Positions 43,831 through 56,893 of a DNA stretch of 64,000 nucleotides are shown here, one piece after another. The notes beneath the pieces were generated by a model. That model was not told where the DNA came from. It searched no databases and was given only the letters and a program-made list of their open reading frames with translations. How positions within the stretch are numbered: position 1 is the first letter of the stretch; the number at the start of each line of letters is the position of its first letter. The DNA is from Rhytidiadelphus loreus (lineage: Eukaryota > Streptophyta > Bryopsida > Hypnales > Hylocomiaceae): assembly GCA_947034895.1 (NCBI GenBank), contig OX344763.1, positions 30,875,025-30,939,024 of the forward strand. Reading direction: 5' to 3'. Position numbers and translations under genes: made by a program.

Positions 43831-46603
43831 TGTAACTAGAAGCCCTAATGACTCTCAAAGACAGCCTTTGATCATCAAGTGTTGAATTATGTTGACCTTG
43901 CTACCATTGTTGCATACTGTTAACCCGGAAGTCCGAAGTCCATATCTTGGATGACGAAGAGAGTATTTAACCGTGAGTGCTCAACTAAGGTAGAGAGACC
44001 CATTGTGACCAAAGTACAATTAACCCTTAAATGTTGAGAGTCTTCTCTAGAATTGACGATTTGGAAAAAATCATTATAAAATACTATTTGGAAGAATATT
44101 TTGGATGAATAAACGTTGTAGGTTTTGGATTTTAAATTCCATTTGTACGGGTAGATTCTTCAATGTTATCACCAATATTTTTTTATAAATTTTGAAAGGG
44201 AAATTTTAAAATCCCTTCCAAATTTGATTACAAAAAAAATATTATCATTTTTTGAGTAAAAGTTGTTGGCATGGATTTAAAATGAAGTTCTCTCCACATG
44301 GTGATTTTTTAAAATTTTTGTGTTCTTTAAATCAATGACTTCATTTTTGGAAATCTAATTTTGATTTGAATCAATGCAATTTGGGCTTGGTCAACCACTT
44401 GACATACTTTTACATTTGTAATTTTAGAAAAATATGTACTCTAGTAACACCAAATCCAACCATTAGATAGGACAACAACTTGATAAAGCATCTCTACAAA
44501 TTAAAATGATTTTCATCCAAGTAGTAATGAGGATGAAACTTGAGTTTCAATTTGTTAGTTGTTCAAAAATTGGATGTTGGAGTGCTTTAGGGTTAAGATC
44601 CCTAGTCCAAGACCCAATTTTGCTTTTAGTATCCTAATGTAGTAGGAAATATATAGAATAGGAAATGCATATAGAATGCACAATTGGGGTTCAAAGGGTT
44701 GGAACTAGGTTGAAAAGTCACCATTTCATAAATTCATTGACTACACTATGATTTTTCTAGACATGGCAAAAGATTCCTATATTATTTCACAATGTGGAGG
44801 GACACTTTTGGATTGTCATTGGAACCAAGTAGGAAATTAAAGATTGCCACATTAGCATCCCAAAAGGCCAAAATATAATTCCTCCTAGGATCTACAATGG
44901 GAAGCTATGTGATTTTGCCTTGACTACCTATAATCTATATTTCTTTTTAGAAAAATGAATACACCAAAATATTGGTAAAATATTTCCTAATTTCTCGTTT
45001 TTCTAAAATAAAATTTTGAGAATCCAATGAGTTTAAGTGCAATGGCTAAATGATTTACAATGGACTTCCTACCTTATCCACATAGTGAATGAAGAATATT
45101 ATAAAAATTACACTTCATCCAATTAAAATACTCATTGAAGAAGCTTTAAGAAAAATCACGTAATATTTCAATGGAAAAAAAAATGTTCTATATGAATTCA
45201 TGATATAGGTATGTTGGAGGACTCTAATTATTTATTATAAATTTTCAAAAGTAATCTTATTGTCTTTAGGACAAGCACTTAGGGGGGGTAAAGGAGATGT
45301 TTGTCCAAATAATATCTCATTCATCCCAAACAATATTTGAACCTCAAACTAAACCTTCTTCTTAGACCACATTGATAAAATTGAGGTAAAGAATATATTT
45401 GTACTACAATATAAGCAAAATTATTCAAAAATTTGATTTATAAGGTGGATACACCCAAAATCAAACCCTCCCTAAAACTACCATCATTAGGCTTGGTATA
45501 TACTTGGGGTTTCATGGAAGGTTGGCCCAAACCATTAGATGGTTTCCCGGGCCTTTAGGAGACCAGGGGTTCTACTACTATAAGAATGCAAGGAATGTGA
45601 CTATTGGCCTGACACCTCAACGGTCCTATGTGGCCGAGAGGTTACCAAGCAAATTTCTTGGAAATTTCTTTTCAACTTCTTTTTACATTTGAAGAATTTT
45701 TAATTTTTAATTTAATTTAATTTTTTTTTTTGGGACAGCTGGCCATCCTTCATTGTAGGGGGAATAGTGAAGGGGAACATCCTTCAAACGGTCTCTTGGA
45801 GGCCTGAAATAACATGTAATGTCTCCAAGTTTGAACCAATAGGATAACTCAATTCCTCTAAATTTTGCCCAAGAACTTTATACAAAGGTTCGACTAGAAC
45901 TAGAACTCATCCTATATGTTGCCATAGGTTGCATAGTTTTGGTGCCAAACCTTCAAGCCCCAAAGAAGAAATTGGGATGACATTTAGTTCCATCTAGGGC
46001 CCAATTAGGCTCCTCCGTTGGATCATACAAATCTCTACTATCAATGAAGCAGAATAAGAAGCGGCATACCTTATCTAGTCTGTCAAAGTTGCTTCTTATA
46101 TTTGGTGAGTTGTGCTTCTTCTATACATACTATTTTTTTTAGTGTGTAGTGGTGCTTCCTCTTTGTATGACTTTTTCTTTTCTTTTAGCCACTTTTTCTT
46201 AATTTTTAGCCACTTATTGTAGCACGTTGAAAGAAGATGGAGAATTTGCATGATGTAGGTTCTTTTGAAAACCCCAACTTCAAGGTTGTTGAAAGAAATA
46301 TAGTTGATGATGAGTGTGGAATACTTGCAGTGGAACCAAGGAAAAAGCCTAAAAACAATCAAAATCCAAACAAATAAAGCTTGACTAAAGAGGATGCACG
46401 TGGTTGGAAAACGAGGTGGAAGCATTGATTCCATTGAAAGAAGCAATGTAGCTGGAATTCACAAAGAATGCCCCAAAACAAAGAACTACCTTGGACTCTA
46501 GGGTTTTAATTTTTTTTTCTTTGGGAAGAGAAAGGAAATATTCATTTTTTTTAATCCCTCTTTTTTCCCGAAATACATCAAATAGTAATAGAAAGGTAAA
46601 GGT
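43831..46603. other. AT-rich intergenic DNA, no gene seen
   Basis: No open frame beyond about 116 codons and no known family is visible. TTATAAGGTGGATACACCCA at about 45438 resembles the terminus of the MITE family found at 58-61 kb, so a decayed copy may start here. Confidence 0.5.
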
Positions 46604-46607
46604 TTAA

Positions 46608-47529
46608 CCCCTAAAGTCCCAAGGCCATTTTTCTGTCAAAAACCACTCAAAACTGTCATTTCTACTCTGTTAGTCAAAAAAAAAAAAAAAAAACTTTTTT
46701 AAAAATTGAACCTTAGGATCTTAAACTTTACTTGTTTTAGATCATGTGGTAAAAATTTCATGAAGTTTGACCGTACAGATTGAGAGATATGAGCATTCAA
46801 AGTTGAAAAAACAAGTTTTTTGGAACACTGGACTGCAATTTCAGATGACTTTGATCTCTATTTGTGGAAAAAAATTACACTGTGGAGTTTGAATTTAAAC
46901 TTTATTGTATTGAAGAATTGAGTTGGGAGTGTAGGAAAAAAATTTCAAAAAATAACAACTTGATTTTCATACTTCAAAAAATTGTCAAGTAGAAGTAGGT
47001 CCAAGATTGAAAGAAAAACTAAATTGATAATAGCTCTTAGATGGGATTGAAATACAATAATCCCAACGGTGAGATTGTTCTAACAAGCAAATTTAACCTT
47101 TTCAAAAAAAAAAATTGAAAAAAATTGAAAATTGCATTCTGAGATGAATTCTATAAGTTTTTTTTCCAAAAAGATGCTTAGATTGCCCGAAAAATAAGAT
47201 TGTTCATAACTTTCACATCACTAATCAACGTGGAATGAATCAAAGCTTCAGATGTAGACAAAAACATTATCTTTGAGAAAAAAAAAAGTTTTAAATTTAT
47301 TTTGAATTTTTGCAATATTTTTTGTGCTGCCCGCCGAGTTCAGTTTCAAACTTTTTGTGGTATAACTTTTGCTTCCGCGCACCGATTGAAATAAAAATTA
47401 TATTCCCACAAAGTTTATCAGATTTTCTATCTTCAAAAAAAGTTAAAAAAAATTAGGGTAAAATTTCAGCCCATAGGAACCTGCCCGAATTCCAAATTGT
47501 CCCCCGAGGGGACAATGGGACTTTAGGGG
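46608..47529. mobile_element. piggyBac-like MITE, copy A
   Basis: Flanked by TTAA (46604-46607 and 47530-47533). The ends are CCCCTAAAGTCCCAAGG and, on the other strand, CCCCTAAAGTCCCATTG, so the first 14 bp are perfect inverted repeats. Near the right end is a perfect inner palindrome, ATTGTCCCC / GGGGACAAT around CGA. The element is 922 bp and non-coding. Confidence 0.9.
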
Positions 47530-47912
47530 TTAAAAGAAGTAAAAAATCTCACATTTTCTTTTCAAATAGAAAGGATAAGTAGAGAAAGGAAAAGGTTTAA
47601 AAAATAATAAAAAAAACTTTCTCTTCTATTTTTGAATTTGAAAAAATAGGAAGAGAAAGGAAAAGGTTAAAAATAAATAAATAAATAATCTCTTCTATTT
47701 CAAAAATAGAATAAATAGGGAAAAAAAAAAACTATTTTTTTATTTTTTTATTTTTTTATTTTTTTATTTTTTATTTTTTATTTTTTATTTTTAAACAGGA
47801 AAAGAAAAGAAAAATACATGTTTTAAATTTTTTTAATTGAGCATTAAAAAAATCCAAGAGCACTTGAATTAGAAATTAGACCCTAGAGTTGAGCCTCAAC
47901 ACTTTACATTAA

Positions 47913-48760
47913 CCCCTAAAGTCCCAAGGTCATTTTTCTGTCAAAAACCACTCAAAACTGTCATTTCTACTGCATTTTTCCATAAAAATAAAAATAAAAA
48001 CTTTTTTTTTTAACTGAACCGTAGGATCTTAAACTTTACTTGTTTGAGATTATGTGGTAAGAATTTCATGAAGTTTGACCGTACATATTGAGAGATATGA
48101 GCATTCAAAGTTGAAAAAACACTAGACTGCAATTTTTGATGACTTTGATTGCTATTTGTGGAAAAAATGTGCACTATTGAATTTGAATTAAAAATTTATT
48201 GTGTTGAAGAATTGAGTTGGGAGTCTAGGAAAAAAAATTCAAAAAATAACAAAATTGTTAATAGCTCTTAGATGGGATTGAAATACAATAATCCCAACGG
48301 TGAGATTGTTCTAGCAAGCAAACTTAACTTTTTCAAAAAAAAATTTGAAAAAATTTGAAAATTGCATTCTGAAATGAATCCTATAAGTTATTTTTTTTTA
48401 AAAGATGCTTAGATTGCCCGAAAAATAAGATTGTTCATAACTTTCACATCACTAATCAAAATGGAATGAATCAAAGCTTCAAATGTAGACAAAAACATAA
48501 TATTTGAGAAAAAAATTATTATTATTTTATTTTGAATTTTTGCAATATTTTTTGTGATGCCCGCCAAGTTCAATTCTAGGCTTTTTGTAGTATAACTTTT
48601 GCTTCCGGGCACCGACTTAAATAAAAATTATATTCCCACAAAGCTTATCAGATTTTCTATTTTCAAAAAAAGTTTCAAAAAATTAGGGAAAAAATTTCAG
48701 CCCATAGGAACCTGCCCAAATTCCAAATTGTCCCCCGAGGGGACAATGGGACTTTAGAGG
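47913..48760. mobile_element. piggyBac-like MITE, copy B
   Basis: Flanked by TTAA (47909-47912 and 48761-48764) and clearly related to copy A over its whole length, with small deletions (848 bp versus 922 bp). The right end has one change, TTTAGAGG for TTTAGGGG. The inner palindrome ATTGTCCCC / GGGGACAAT is intact. Confidence 0.9.
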
Positions 48761-48834
48761 TTAACATGGGCCAAAGTGTTGAATTGGAACTAGATTGAGG
48801 GCCCAAACACTGTTAATTCCACCCAGAGCTAGTA

Positions 48835-49050
48835 TAATTTGGCCTTACTCTCTATGCATCTCCCCAAATCAATATGTTTATGTATTGAAGAAACAATTTT
48901 GGAACCTCCGCCAAAAAAAACTTTAAACGTTCATAACTTTTGCATACTATATCCAAATGTCATATTCTTTGGTGTGTTGGAACCTCCTTTTACTTGCCAA
49001 CAAGAAAATATGAAAATTTGACCAATCTAATAATAGAAACTATACACATA
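48835..49050 (-). mobile_element. Inverted fragment of the 58-61 kb MITE family
   Basis: Read on the minus strand, this stretch matches the middle of the family: CTTGTTGGCAAGTAAAAGGA, then GGTTCCAA-CACCAAAGAAT and TTTGGATATAGTATGCAA. The termini are not preserved. Confidence 0.65.
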
Positions 49051-49139
49051 CTGTATATATTTAATAAAGATATATTTATATATTTATGTAAAAATATGCC
49101 AAAATTCAAGAAAGGACTCGGTCGTTAAGGGGTTTACGA

Positions 49140-51900
49140 TAATTTTGTACTCCTTCAGGAGTACCAATTGCAAGACACAAGAGCGAGAACCGAGGCGAGC
49201 GATTAGGGTTCGTCTTTTGAGTTTTGTGGTATTGAATCTTGCGACGATCATGAATCGATTCTTATGATTCTTGTGATTCTTATGAGTTCTTGAGAATTGT
49301 TTTTTTGCAATTTGAGTAGGAAATGGGTGAGTTCTGGTGATTTGAACGTTTGTGGATTTACAGAGATGCTTCTTCTTGGTGGTTGTACAAAAGATTTTGC
49401 ACGAAGGTGAAGGAGTTCTCGCTACGATCTGGAGGCATCTTGCGAAGTAAGATTTTCTCTCTGAATCTCAAATTTACTTCAAATTTAGCTCAAATTTATG
49501 TAACAATTGCTTCTCTTGTCTTGCTCCTGTGATTAGGTCTTGGTGTTCTAGTCCTCTAGGTCTAGAATTTCTACACACAGAAACGAAATCGTATCTAATC
49601 TCCAATTTGGATTAAAGGATGATCGCTTGCTAAAACCTCAACACTCTCTTTCAATTTAGCGACAGATTTCAAAGATACGACGACGTTGAGGTTCCACGTA
49701 TTTTTGAAGAATTTGGACTCAAATTAGGGGTTTTGTTTAGCTGAAAGTCCCCCCGTCCTACGGCTTTACCCAGTTTCTATGTATGTCTGTACAACATAAT
49801 AGATGCATAAATTATTGAGGTAATGTTATTTGAGATGTCGTTCTTTGGGATGTATGGTATAGGATACTATTTCCAGCATTTTATCCAAATTCTCGAATTT
49901 TTCTCACTCAATGATGATTCTCACTCATAGGCAATCATTCAAAGTGGGAGGTTGTAGATAACCCCATTTGTCGTTCACAGTCATCGACCAATTTAGCCAA
50001 GTCATGATTTGTTCACCCAACTGGCTTTAGGTATGGAAGGCTATACAATTGTTAATTGAAAGAGATGAGTTGCTGTTGGTAACAGGGTACAGTCAATAGA
50101 AATATGGTCTGGTCCCTAACGGTTTCATTATCCTCATAACTTAAAAATCTGAAGCAGTCAATTTGTTGAGGACATCGTTCTTATTTATCTGAAAAATCTG
50201 TTTCTATGTATGCAAAATAGACATATAAACATTTGATGTATCGGTCTTTTGGGTTTCTTATTGATACTAACGGTGAGTGTGTCAAGATGTGCAGGCCGGG
50301 AGGCAAGTGCATTACACTAGGTGGAACATATTCATCAAGAGACGACGAGGATGTCGATGCTGGGTTTCCGAAGCAACAATGGGAGTCACAACAACAAGGC
50401 GAACAAACATGTTCCTCAACCACCTGATCCAGACGTGTTGATGCGCCAAATGGACCGGTCCATTGCGACCGTGGAGTGCGGAAGAGCCACCAGCCAGCTC
50501 TCCAAGTACCTCCCCGTTTCAAAAAGCTCTGACAATGGCAAAGCTATGAGAGCCAAAGATGAGAGTGTCATGCTTGCCAAGAACGGTTGAAGGATTTTCA
50601 CTCCGGTTGGTGTCATTTCGGTTTTCTGTGTTTCACAGTTGCCTACGGCAGTGAACACTCTTTCAACCTCTTCATGCATTTTAACCTTTTTATCACCTGA
50701 ATTTTTTGGGGTATTTGTGCACATTTTTGCTTATATCTTTGTATAAATATATTCTTTTGTCAATTTCATCAAACTAGTCATGAAGAGAGGTCATCTTCAA
50801 AAGATTAAGAATTGCTTTACATGAATGAGAAGGTATTTTGGACGAAACATTTACTTGAAGCACTATGTTCTTCATGTGCAGACTATGCAGACTATGGATG
50901 TTGGAGTGCGCTTTCGTTGGGAGATCACTCAATAGAGCTCACTCGAAAGGAGAGGAGAGACCACTTTGGGTACAACAGCCAAACGCTCGAGATCGAATTG
51001 TTCTCACTCAATGCACCACTCAATGTACCAATATTGGATGATTTCTTATGCAATCATTTGAATTGGGAGGTTGTAGACCATTATTGAATGGGCGGTAACG
51101 TAGACAACCTATTTTCCATTTGAAGGTCAACTGTTAGCCAAGTCATGTTTACACAAGTCCAACTGAATAGATGAGTTGTTGGTAATAGTGATCAGTGTAG
51201 GAGACTGGACCAGGTCCCAAACGGTTTATTTATCTTCTTCCTTGAGATATGTTCTAGTTAAGAATTATGTTACTGTTCATTGGGGTGCCTGTGTCGGTGC
51301 CGTCTCTTGGGATAGAAATAGTCACCCAGGGCATTGGCACAGGCACAATGCCCTGTAACCTAATTGAGCCTCTTATCTGTTGAATGTTTACGTTTTCAAA
51401 ACGTCATCTTATTTGCCATTGCTATTGTCACTTCCCAAATGGGTGTATTGATTGGCGTGCTGTGCAGTACAATAATTAAGAAGTTATTCTATCTGTTGGT
51501 CAGTAGACGGCAACATTTTATGCTCACGTATCCAAACTGCGTGGAGAATCTGTATCATTGGTAGCAATGACCATCCAAAAACTAGTCGCCAACAGCAATT
51601 TGGAAGATTTTCTCCAGCATTCTGGCGTGTTCAAATTTACCTCCAAGTTATCTTGTAGAAGTGCATTCAATTGGTGCATCTTGTCGGTTGCCTATCTTTC
51701 ATTAGTTTCTTGAGTCGCATCCTCATACTCTTGGGAAAAGATTTTGTTTTGTTTTTGCACAATCTTGAGCTCATGATAGGTGGGGAGGTAGCAATTGCTT
51801 ATTGGAGAAGACAGGCACTAGCCAAAGTTTTGAGCATCATGGAAACTAACTACAATGAATGTTGGACTTTTGTGTCTTAATTTGAGTTCTCACAAGTGCT
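49140..51900. other. Region with a 1.1-kb duplication and possible gene remnants
   Basis: Codon-like composition rises here, but no protein family is recognisable. A block at about 49900-50150 (TTCTCACTCAATG ... GGGAGGTTGTAGA ... AGCCAAGTCATG) recurs at about 51000-51240. Short frames at 50321-50590 (89 codons, after a possible 3' splice site at about 50294) and 50812-51087 (91 codons) could be exons or remnants. I cannot assign a function. Confidence 0.4.
50321..50590 (+). pseudogene. Possible exon or gene remnant, function unknown
   Basis: The frame encodes a hydrophilic peptide with PQPPDPDVLMRQMDRSI and TSQLSKYLPVSKSSD, ending at TGA 50588. Amino-acid use looks protein-like, but no family is recognised, no start is convincing and no partner exon was found. 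Confidence 0.2.
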
Positions 51901-52985
51901 AAAAGGATGAGATGATCAAGTATGCTAAAACAAGCTATACTATATCTTGTGTAACCCTAGAAGACACGGCCCCATGACCAAGGTATCATCAAAATACTCC
52001 AATTATTAAACCAATGGATGCATTCTTTGTTTCTAAAATTAACAGTGAAGTCATCCATCGGATCTTTTAGGTTTGCAAAGTCCTTATGGGGTTAAACCTC
52101 AAACACCGCCAAAATCAAAGACTAGTGCTAGGATGACTTTGCAGTAGTATTGCATGACAAAGAAAGAATATTTCTTCATCCAAACTCTTTTGGGAAGTTG
52201 GTTAAACAAATTTCAGAGCTCATGATGCTAGAAAATCCCTTGTTTTAGTATTGTTGACCTTTCTAGAGAAGAAGCTACATAAATAGATCACCAAAAAATT
52301 GTCTTCTTAGTGTATTTGGGGGACTTGTCCCTCTTTGCTTTTGATATGAATTTGAACCCAAAATTTATTTATTTTTGAATTTGAGCCCAACCAATGTAAT
52401 GAAGCTTATAGAGTTTAGTTTTTATTCCAATTTGAAATTTTGAAAAATTTCTAAAATTCAATATTCTATTGCAACTTGAACTTTGGACCTATTATCCATT
52501 CTACTAATTTTCTAATTGCAGAATGAAACAAAAATTTAGTTGCACAGCATCATCTCAGGGTGAAGTTCAAGATGCCTGGCTAGTGTTTCCTTACAAATTT
52601 CTTTCTTCATACGGTCAATTTGATTTGAAGTTTCTCACAGCAGTCAAATATATTATAATTTTTTCAAGTAAGTTATCGCCTCACAACAATGCTTAGAACT
52701 ATAGTAAGTTAATGAATCATTAAATAAACTTTGCAAACTTTGCAATATTATAATTGTGGTGGTGACATGCTGTGAATAAACTACTTAAATTTTTCAAACA
52801 GTGTTTTTATTGTGTGGATCTGAAATGCACGTCAACAAGGAGATGCATCTAAAATGAAATACGTTAATGGGACTTTTGCAACTGAACTGAATGATGTTCC
52901 AGAAAGTGGAGACACTTTGTACTCAACCAAGTTGAAATATTTCTCAACTTCGCCATTAATTTAATTTAAAGAATAGATGTGTGTC
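51901..52985. other. AT-rich DNA, includes a copy of the 57.7-kb repeat
   Basis: 51961-52095 is related to 57715-57960 (AAAATACTCCAATTATT, CATTCTTTGTTTCTA, GTGAA-TCATCC) but lacks the SINE found there. Otherwise I see nothing. Confidence 0.55.
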
Positions 52986-52989
52986 TGAA

Positions 52990-53290
52990 ATTGAAACATA
53001 TGCGACTCAAATTGCCCAATCATATGCATATCTAATTGAACCGTACACGACACAAATTGACCAATCCGATATGCATATCTAATTCAACCGTACACAACTC
53101 AAATGGACCAATCTGATATGCATATCTATTTGAACCGTACACAACTTACTCAAATTGACCAATCATATGTATGCATTTCTAATTGAATCGTACACAACTT
53201 ACACAAATTGACCAATCATGTGTGCATTTCTAATTGAATCGTACACAACTTACTCAAATTGACCACTCATATGTATGCATTTCTAATTGA
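52990..53290. repeat. Satellite array A, about 50-57 bp unit
   Basis: Six imperfect units carry ATATGCAT-TCTAATTGAACC, GTACACAACT and CAAATTGACCAATC. Units differ by small indels such as an added TACT. Non-coding. Confidence 0.85.
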
Positions 53291-53469
53291 ACCATAGATG
53301 CACTAGGAAAAAAAGACATGTATGGTCCATGTAGACTAAGCTTGACGACCCGCACTTGGTCTAGTTCGTTATGACTTGTTCACAGACTAAAGTGCCTCAT
53401 AACTTTCATCTCATTTATCAAAATAAAATGATTCAGTAAAGCTTTTTAAGTATAGAGAAAAACATAGAA

Positions 53470-53900
53470 AACCAAATTCAAACATATCACATGTCGAATA
53501 TGTATCTCAAATGTAGCCATATCACACATTGAATACGTATTCCAAATTGAACCAAATGATTGTGTCTCAAATTGAAACATATTAGACGTCGAATATATAT
53601 CTCAATTAAAGTGAACCATATCATACATCATATATGTAGCTCAAATTGACTCAAATGCATCTCAAATTGAACCAAAAGTGTCTCAAATTGTACCTTATCA
53701 CACATCGAACACGTATCTCAAATTGATCCAAAAGCGTCTCAAAATGAACCATATCCCACATCGAACTCATATCTCAAATTGACCCCAATGCATCTCAAAT
53801 TCAAACATATCACTCATCGAATATGTATCTCAAATTGAACCATATCACACATCCAATACGTATCTCAAATCGGTAGCCATATTATTGTACATCTCAAATT
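53470..53900. repeat. Satellite array B, related to array A
   Basis: Units of about 45-55 bp combine CATATCACACATCGAATA, CGTATCTCAAATTGA and AATGCATCTCAAATTG in a loose order, about nine times. The shared word CAAATTGACC suggests common origin with array A. Confidence 0.8.
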
Positions 53901-54049
53901 GACCCCCAAAGTGTTTGAAAACACACAAGATTTTCTGCTATGATATTGGGACCCCAAATCAGTACCCCAGCTGCAACCAAAAACCATCAAACGAACCATT
54001 CAATCAAGCGTGCAACTTGTGTGTGAAGTACGTACCATGATCTCCCGGC

Positions 54050-54640
54050 CACGATGAACGGACGGACGGACGGACGGACCAAAGAGTTCATGTCTGCTTT
54101 TCGGACGACACTGTACGGATCCGCGTGGGATGTATTCCCAAGACGACAACTCAATCTCAGTACGCAAGTTTTTTGCCCTCACCGAGAAGAAGAAGAAGAA
54201 AGAAACTCTCCGTCCATAATAATCATTGCCATTTTGGCCATTCGGTACGTGGTGGACGATGACGAAAGAACGTCACTCTCATTGAATGTCTGCTTAAAAA
54301 GTTTTTGCTTGTTACCTTACACACCGCTGATCGATCAATCGATCGATCAATCCCGCTTTTTAATTATTCACTCGATCAGAAAAATTGCAATTTTGCATCC
54401 ATCCCTCCGTCCTTTCTCGATCCATCGATCGATCAATCAATCCCACTTTCTAATTATTCACTCGATGATCAGCAAATTGCAATTGTGTATGCATCCCTCC
54501 GTCCGTTCTGTGTGAAAAATATGCCCCAGCGATTTTTAAATCAATGGCTGCTCACTCTTGCTTGAAAACCACGTCGTACAATATTTGACCACAATGACCA
54601 CCACCACCACCACACGGATGGGCAGACGGACGGACGGACC
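54050..54640. repeat. Simple repeats and a tandem duplication of about 90 bp
   Basis: (GGAC)n at 54059-54078, GATCGATCAATC tracts at 54331-54352 and 54424-54442, and (CCA)n at 54600-54612. The block GATCAATCCCGCTTTTTAAT through CATCCCTCCGTCC is duplicated at about 54342-54412 and 54434-54504. The 150-codon frame over this region is a by-product of the repeats. Confidence 0.75.
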
Positions 54641-54852
54641 TGGGCTTGTACTTCAATGTGAGTGAGGCGCTCAAAGTGAACGTACTGTGGCACCAGCAAC
54701 AAAGGTGAAGCGGCCTCATGCACTTGTCGCGTGCAATAGCTAGGCCACGGGCCACATCTTGATTTTTATTTTTTTATTTTTTTATTTTTAAACTTTTGTG
54801 ACACTCAATAACCTTTCCCATCATCATTCAAGTGCAGAAACTTATGTACGTA

Positions 54853-55755
54853 CTCCCTCTGTCCTGGAAAAATTAAAGTGCCTGCATTGGAAGCTCCTGG
54901 TGGGGGTTTTTCAGTATGTTGTATGTGGAGGCTTTTGAGGGGCCTGATTTTGATTTAGGTTGCCATGGACACATACAATGGAGAAGATAATGCTCGAGAG
55001 TGGGGAGGCTCGAGAGCATTATGGGATGTAATGCCAAGTCTAATAGTTCATCAGAGATGCATGTATATATACTTTTCATCACAAATGTTTGTAATCTGTA
55101 GTTTTTTTAAATCTAAGGGTGTAGAAAGAGGGGCTGCATTATGAGTTATAACGCTTTTTCTGACAAATCTGCCTTGAAAATCAGACTTGGCATTGAGGTA
55201 GTATACTCTAAAAGCGACCATTTAAGGGTCTGGTTTGCCTTTTTTAGAGGCATACGTGGACAGAAGTATTTTTAGATCATTTTTCAGAGAAAGAAAAATG
55301 GATGTGGAACGTAATTTAAGTGGTTTTCTATTTTTTTCAGGAATTTTTGAATTACTTATAAATTTTCAAAGATTAAGGGCATAGGCACCTATTTGTGACC
55401 ATAGGTCTGCCAAAATCTGTCCACTTGCAACCTGTAAAGAGACATGCAGAAATAAAAGGTAATGATTGGCTCTTGCAATAGGAAAATAATTTTCCCTTGA
55501 TGCATTCAATTGCTAAAGTGGTTCATTTAAAAATCACCCCATCTCCATTCTTCACCTCCAAATAGGGGCAGTTTGAAGAATATGGACACTTTTAGAGCAT
55601 ACTACTTTATGTTCTTCATTGCTTGTGGTGATATGAAAGTTTGGATGCTTCTAAGATATGCATTTTATTACAATATGATCAATGGATTTGGTATTAAAAA
55701 AGAAAAGCAAAAACACGAGGTTCTAATGTAGTCACTTATTTTGGGATGGAGGGAG
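54853..55755. mobile_element. Tc1/mariner-like element with Stowaway-type ends
   Basis: The left end CTCCCTCTGTCC follows TA (54851-54852); the right end on the other strand is CTCCCTCCATCC, followed by TA (55756-55757). These ends resemble plant Stowaway MITEs of the Tc1/mariner superfamily. At 903 bp it is long for a MITE, but I see no transposase frame. Confidence 0.75.
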
Positions 55756-56600
55756 TAAGTTATTTCACAAAGATTGCCACTTTTTTTCTTTGAAATGAAT
55801 GTGTTGAATAGGTGGCTGGGCATGGCAAGGTCCCTTTAGTTTGCTAGCTTTTATTGTAGTCCTTCACCGAAAATTTGGAATGAACGCATCTCGTAGTACA
55901 TTGAAGACTTTCGATTGAATTGAAAAATCATTTGATTCATGAATCTTCTAATGGAATAATTTGATCTATCCACCGTACCTGACCCCAACTCATTACCTTA
56001 CTTCAAGAAATCGCGTGATTGGAACTTATAAATAACAAGAAGTTCAAGTTCAAGTTCCAAGACACAAACATGTGGCACTTTTTATTTCTCATGGGTCGGT
56101 CGACAAAGTTAATAAACAATTTCCAATTCAAAAGAAAAACAACTTGATTATTATTTATATGGGTATATAATCCAACCTATTTCCGTCAGTGTAGGGACAC
56201 CATTCTCGTAAATTTATAACTTAAAGTTCCAATCATACAATTGAAAATGTTTGTGTTATCAAATTTTGTGACAACTTCTAATCCTCCCCATAAATTTTGG
56301 CAATCTACATTAATAGCAAGGTGCTTGAATTTGTGTTGTTAAACCAAGATGGAATGGCTCAATCATGCCGGCTACGTGATGCTTTTTTTAGTTTTTTTTA
56401 AAATCTCCAGTTAATTGGCACTGGGATCACCATCATTGTGCTCGCAATTACTTGTGTTGCGCGTTTCATTTGTAGCAAAAATAAATAAAAGCGTTGCATT
56501 ATTATTGAAAGCTATGGATGCCCGAGAACAAGGAGCTTTGGCAAATTGAGAGGCTTGCCAATGATCGAGGGAGTGTCACTCTCGGTGGGGTTGACAACTA

Positions 56601-56893
56601 AGGTAGGGGGTTGTAAAAGTGACCTGTCTCTAAAACCGATCTGGTACATTTTGCCTCTAACATGTATCAGAAGTGTACATTTTAGGAGGGGGTCGCTTTT
56701 AGAAACCACTGTGTTTTCAACTTCAAAAATTCGTAATTAATTCCGTGAAGGTCCAAAAAATATGAAACGACTTGGGTTAGATGACAATTCCATTTTTCTT
56801 ACCACGAAAATTTACTGAAAATTATTTTAAGTAGTTTAGCTTCCCAAAAATGCAAATCAGCTCTTAAAGGGTCGCTTTTACAGCCCCCTACCT
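56601..56893. mobile_element. 293-bp MITE with TA duplication
   Basis: Terminal inverted repeats AGGTAGGGGGTTGTAAAAGT and AGGTAGGGGGCTGTAAAAGC (the latter on the other strand) are flanked by TA (56599-56600 and 56894-56895). Non-coding, probably Tc1/mariner-related. Confidence 0.85.

Noticed and set aside
54054..54515. 153-codon plus-strand frame
   Set aside because: It runs through GGAC and GATC simple repeats and a local duplication; no protein family is visible.
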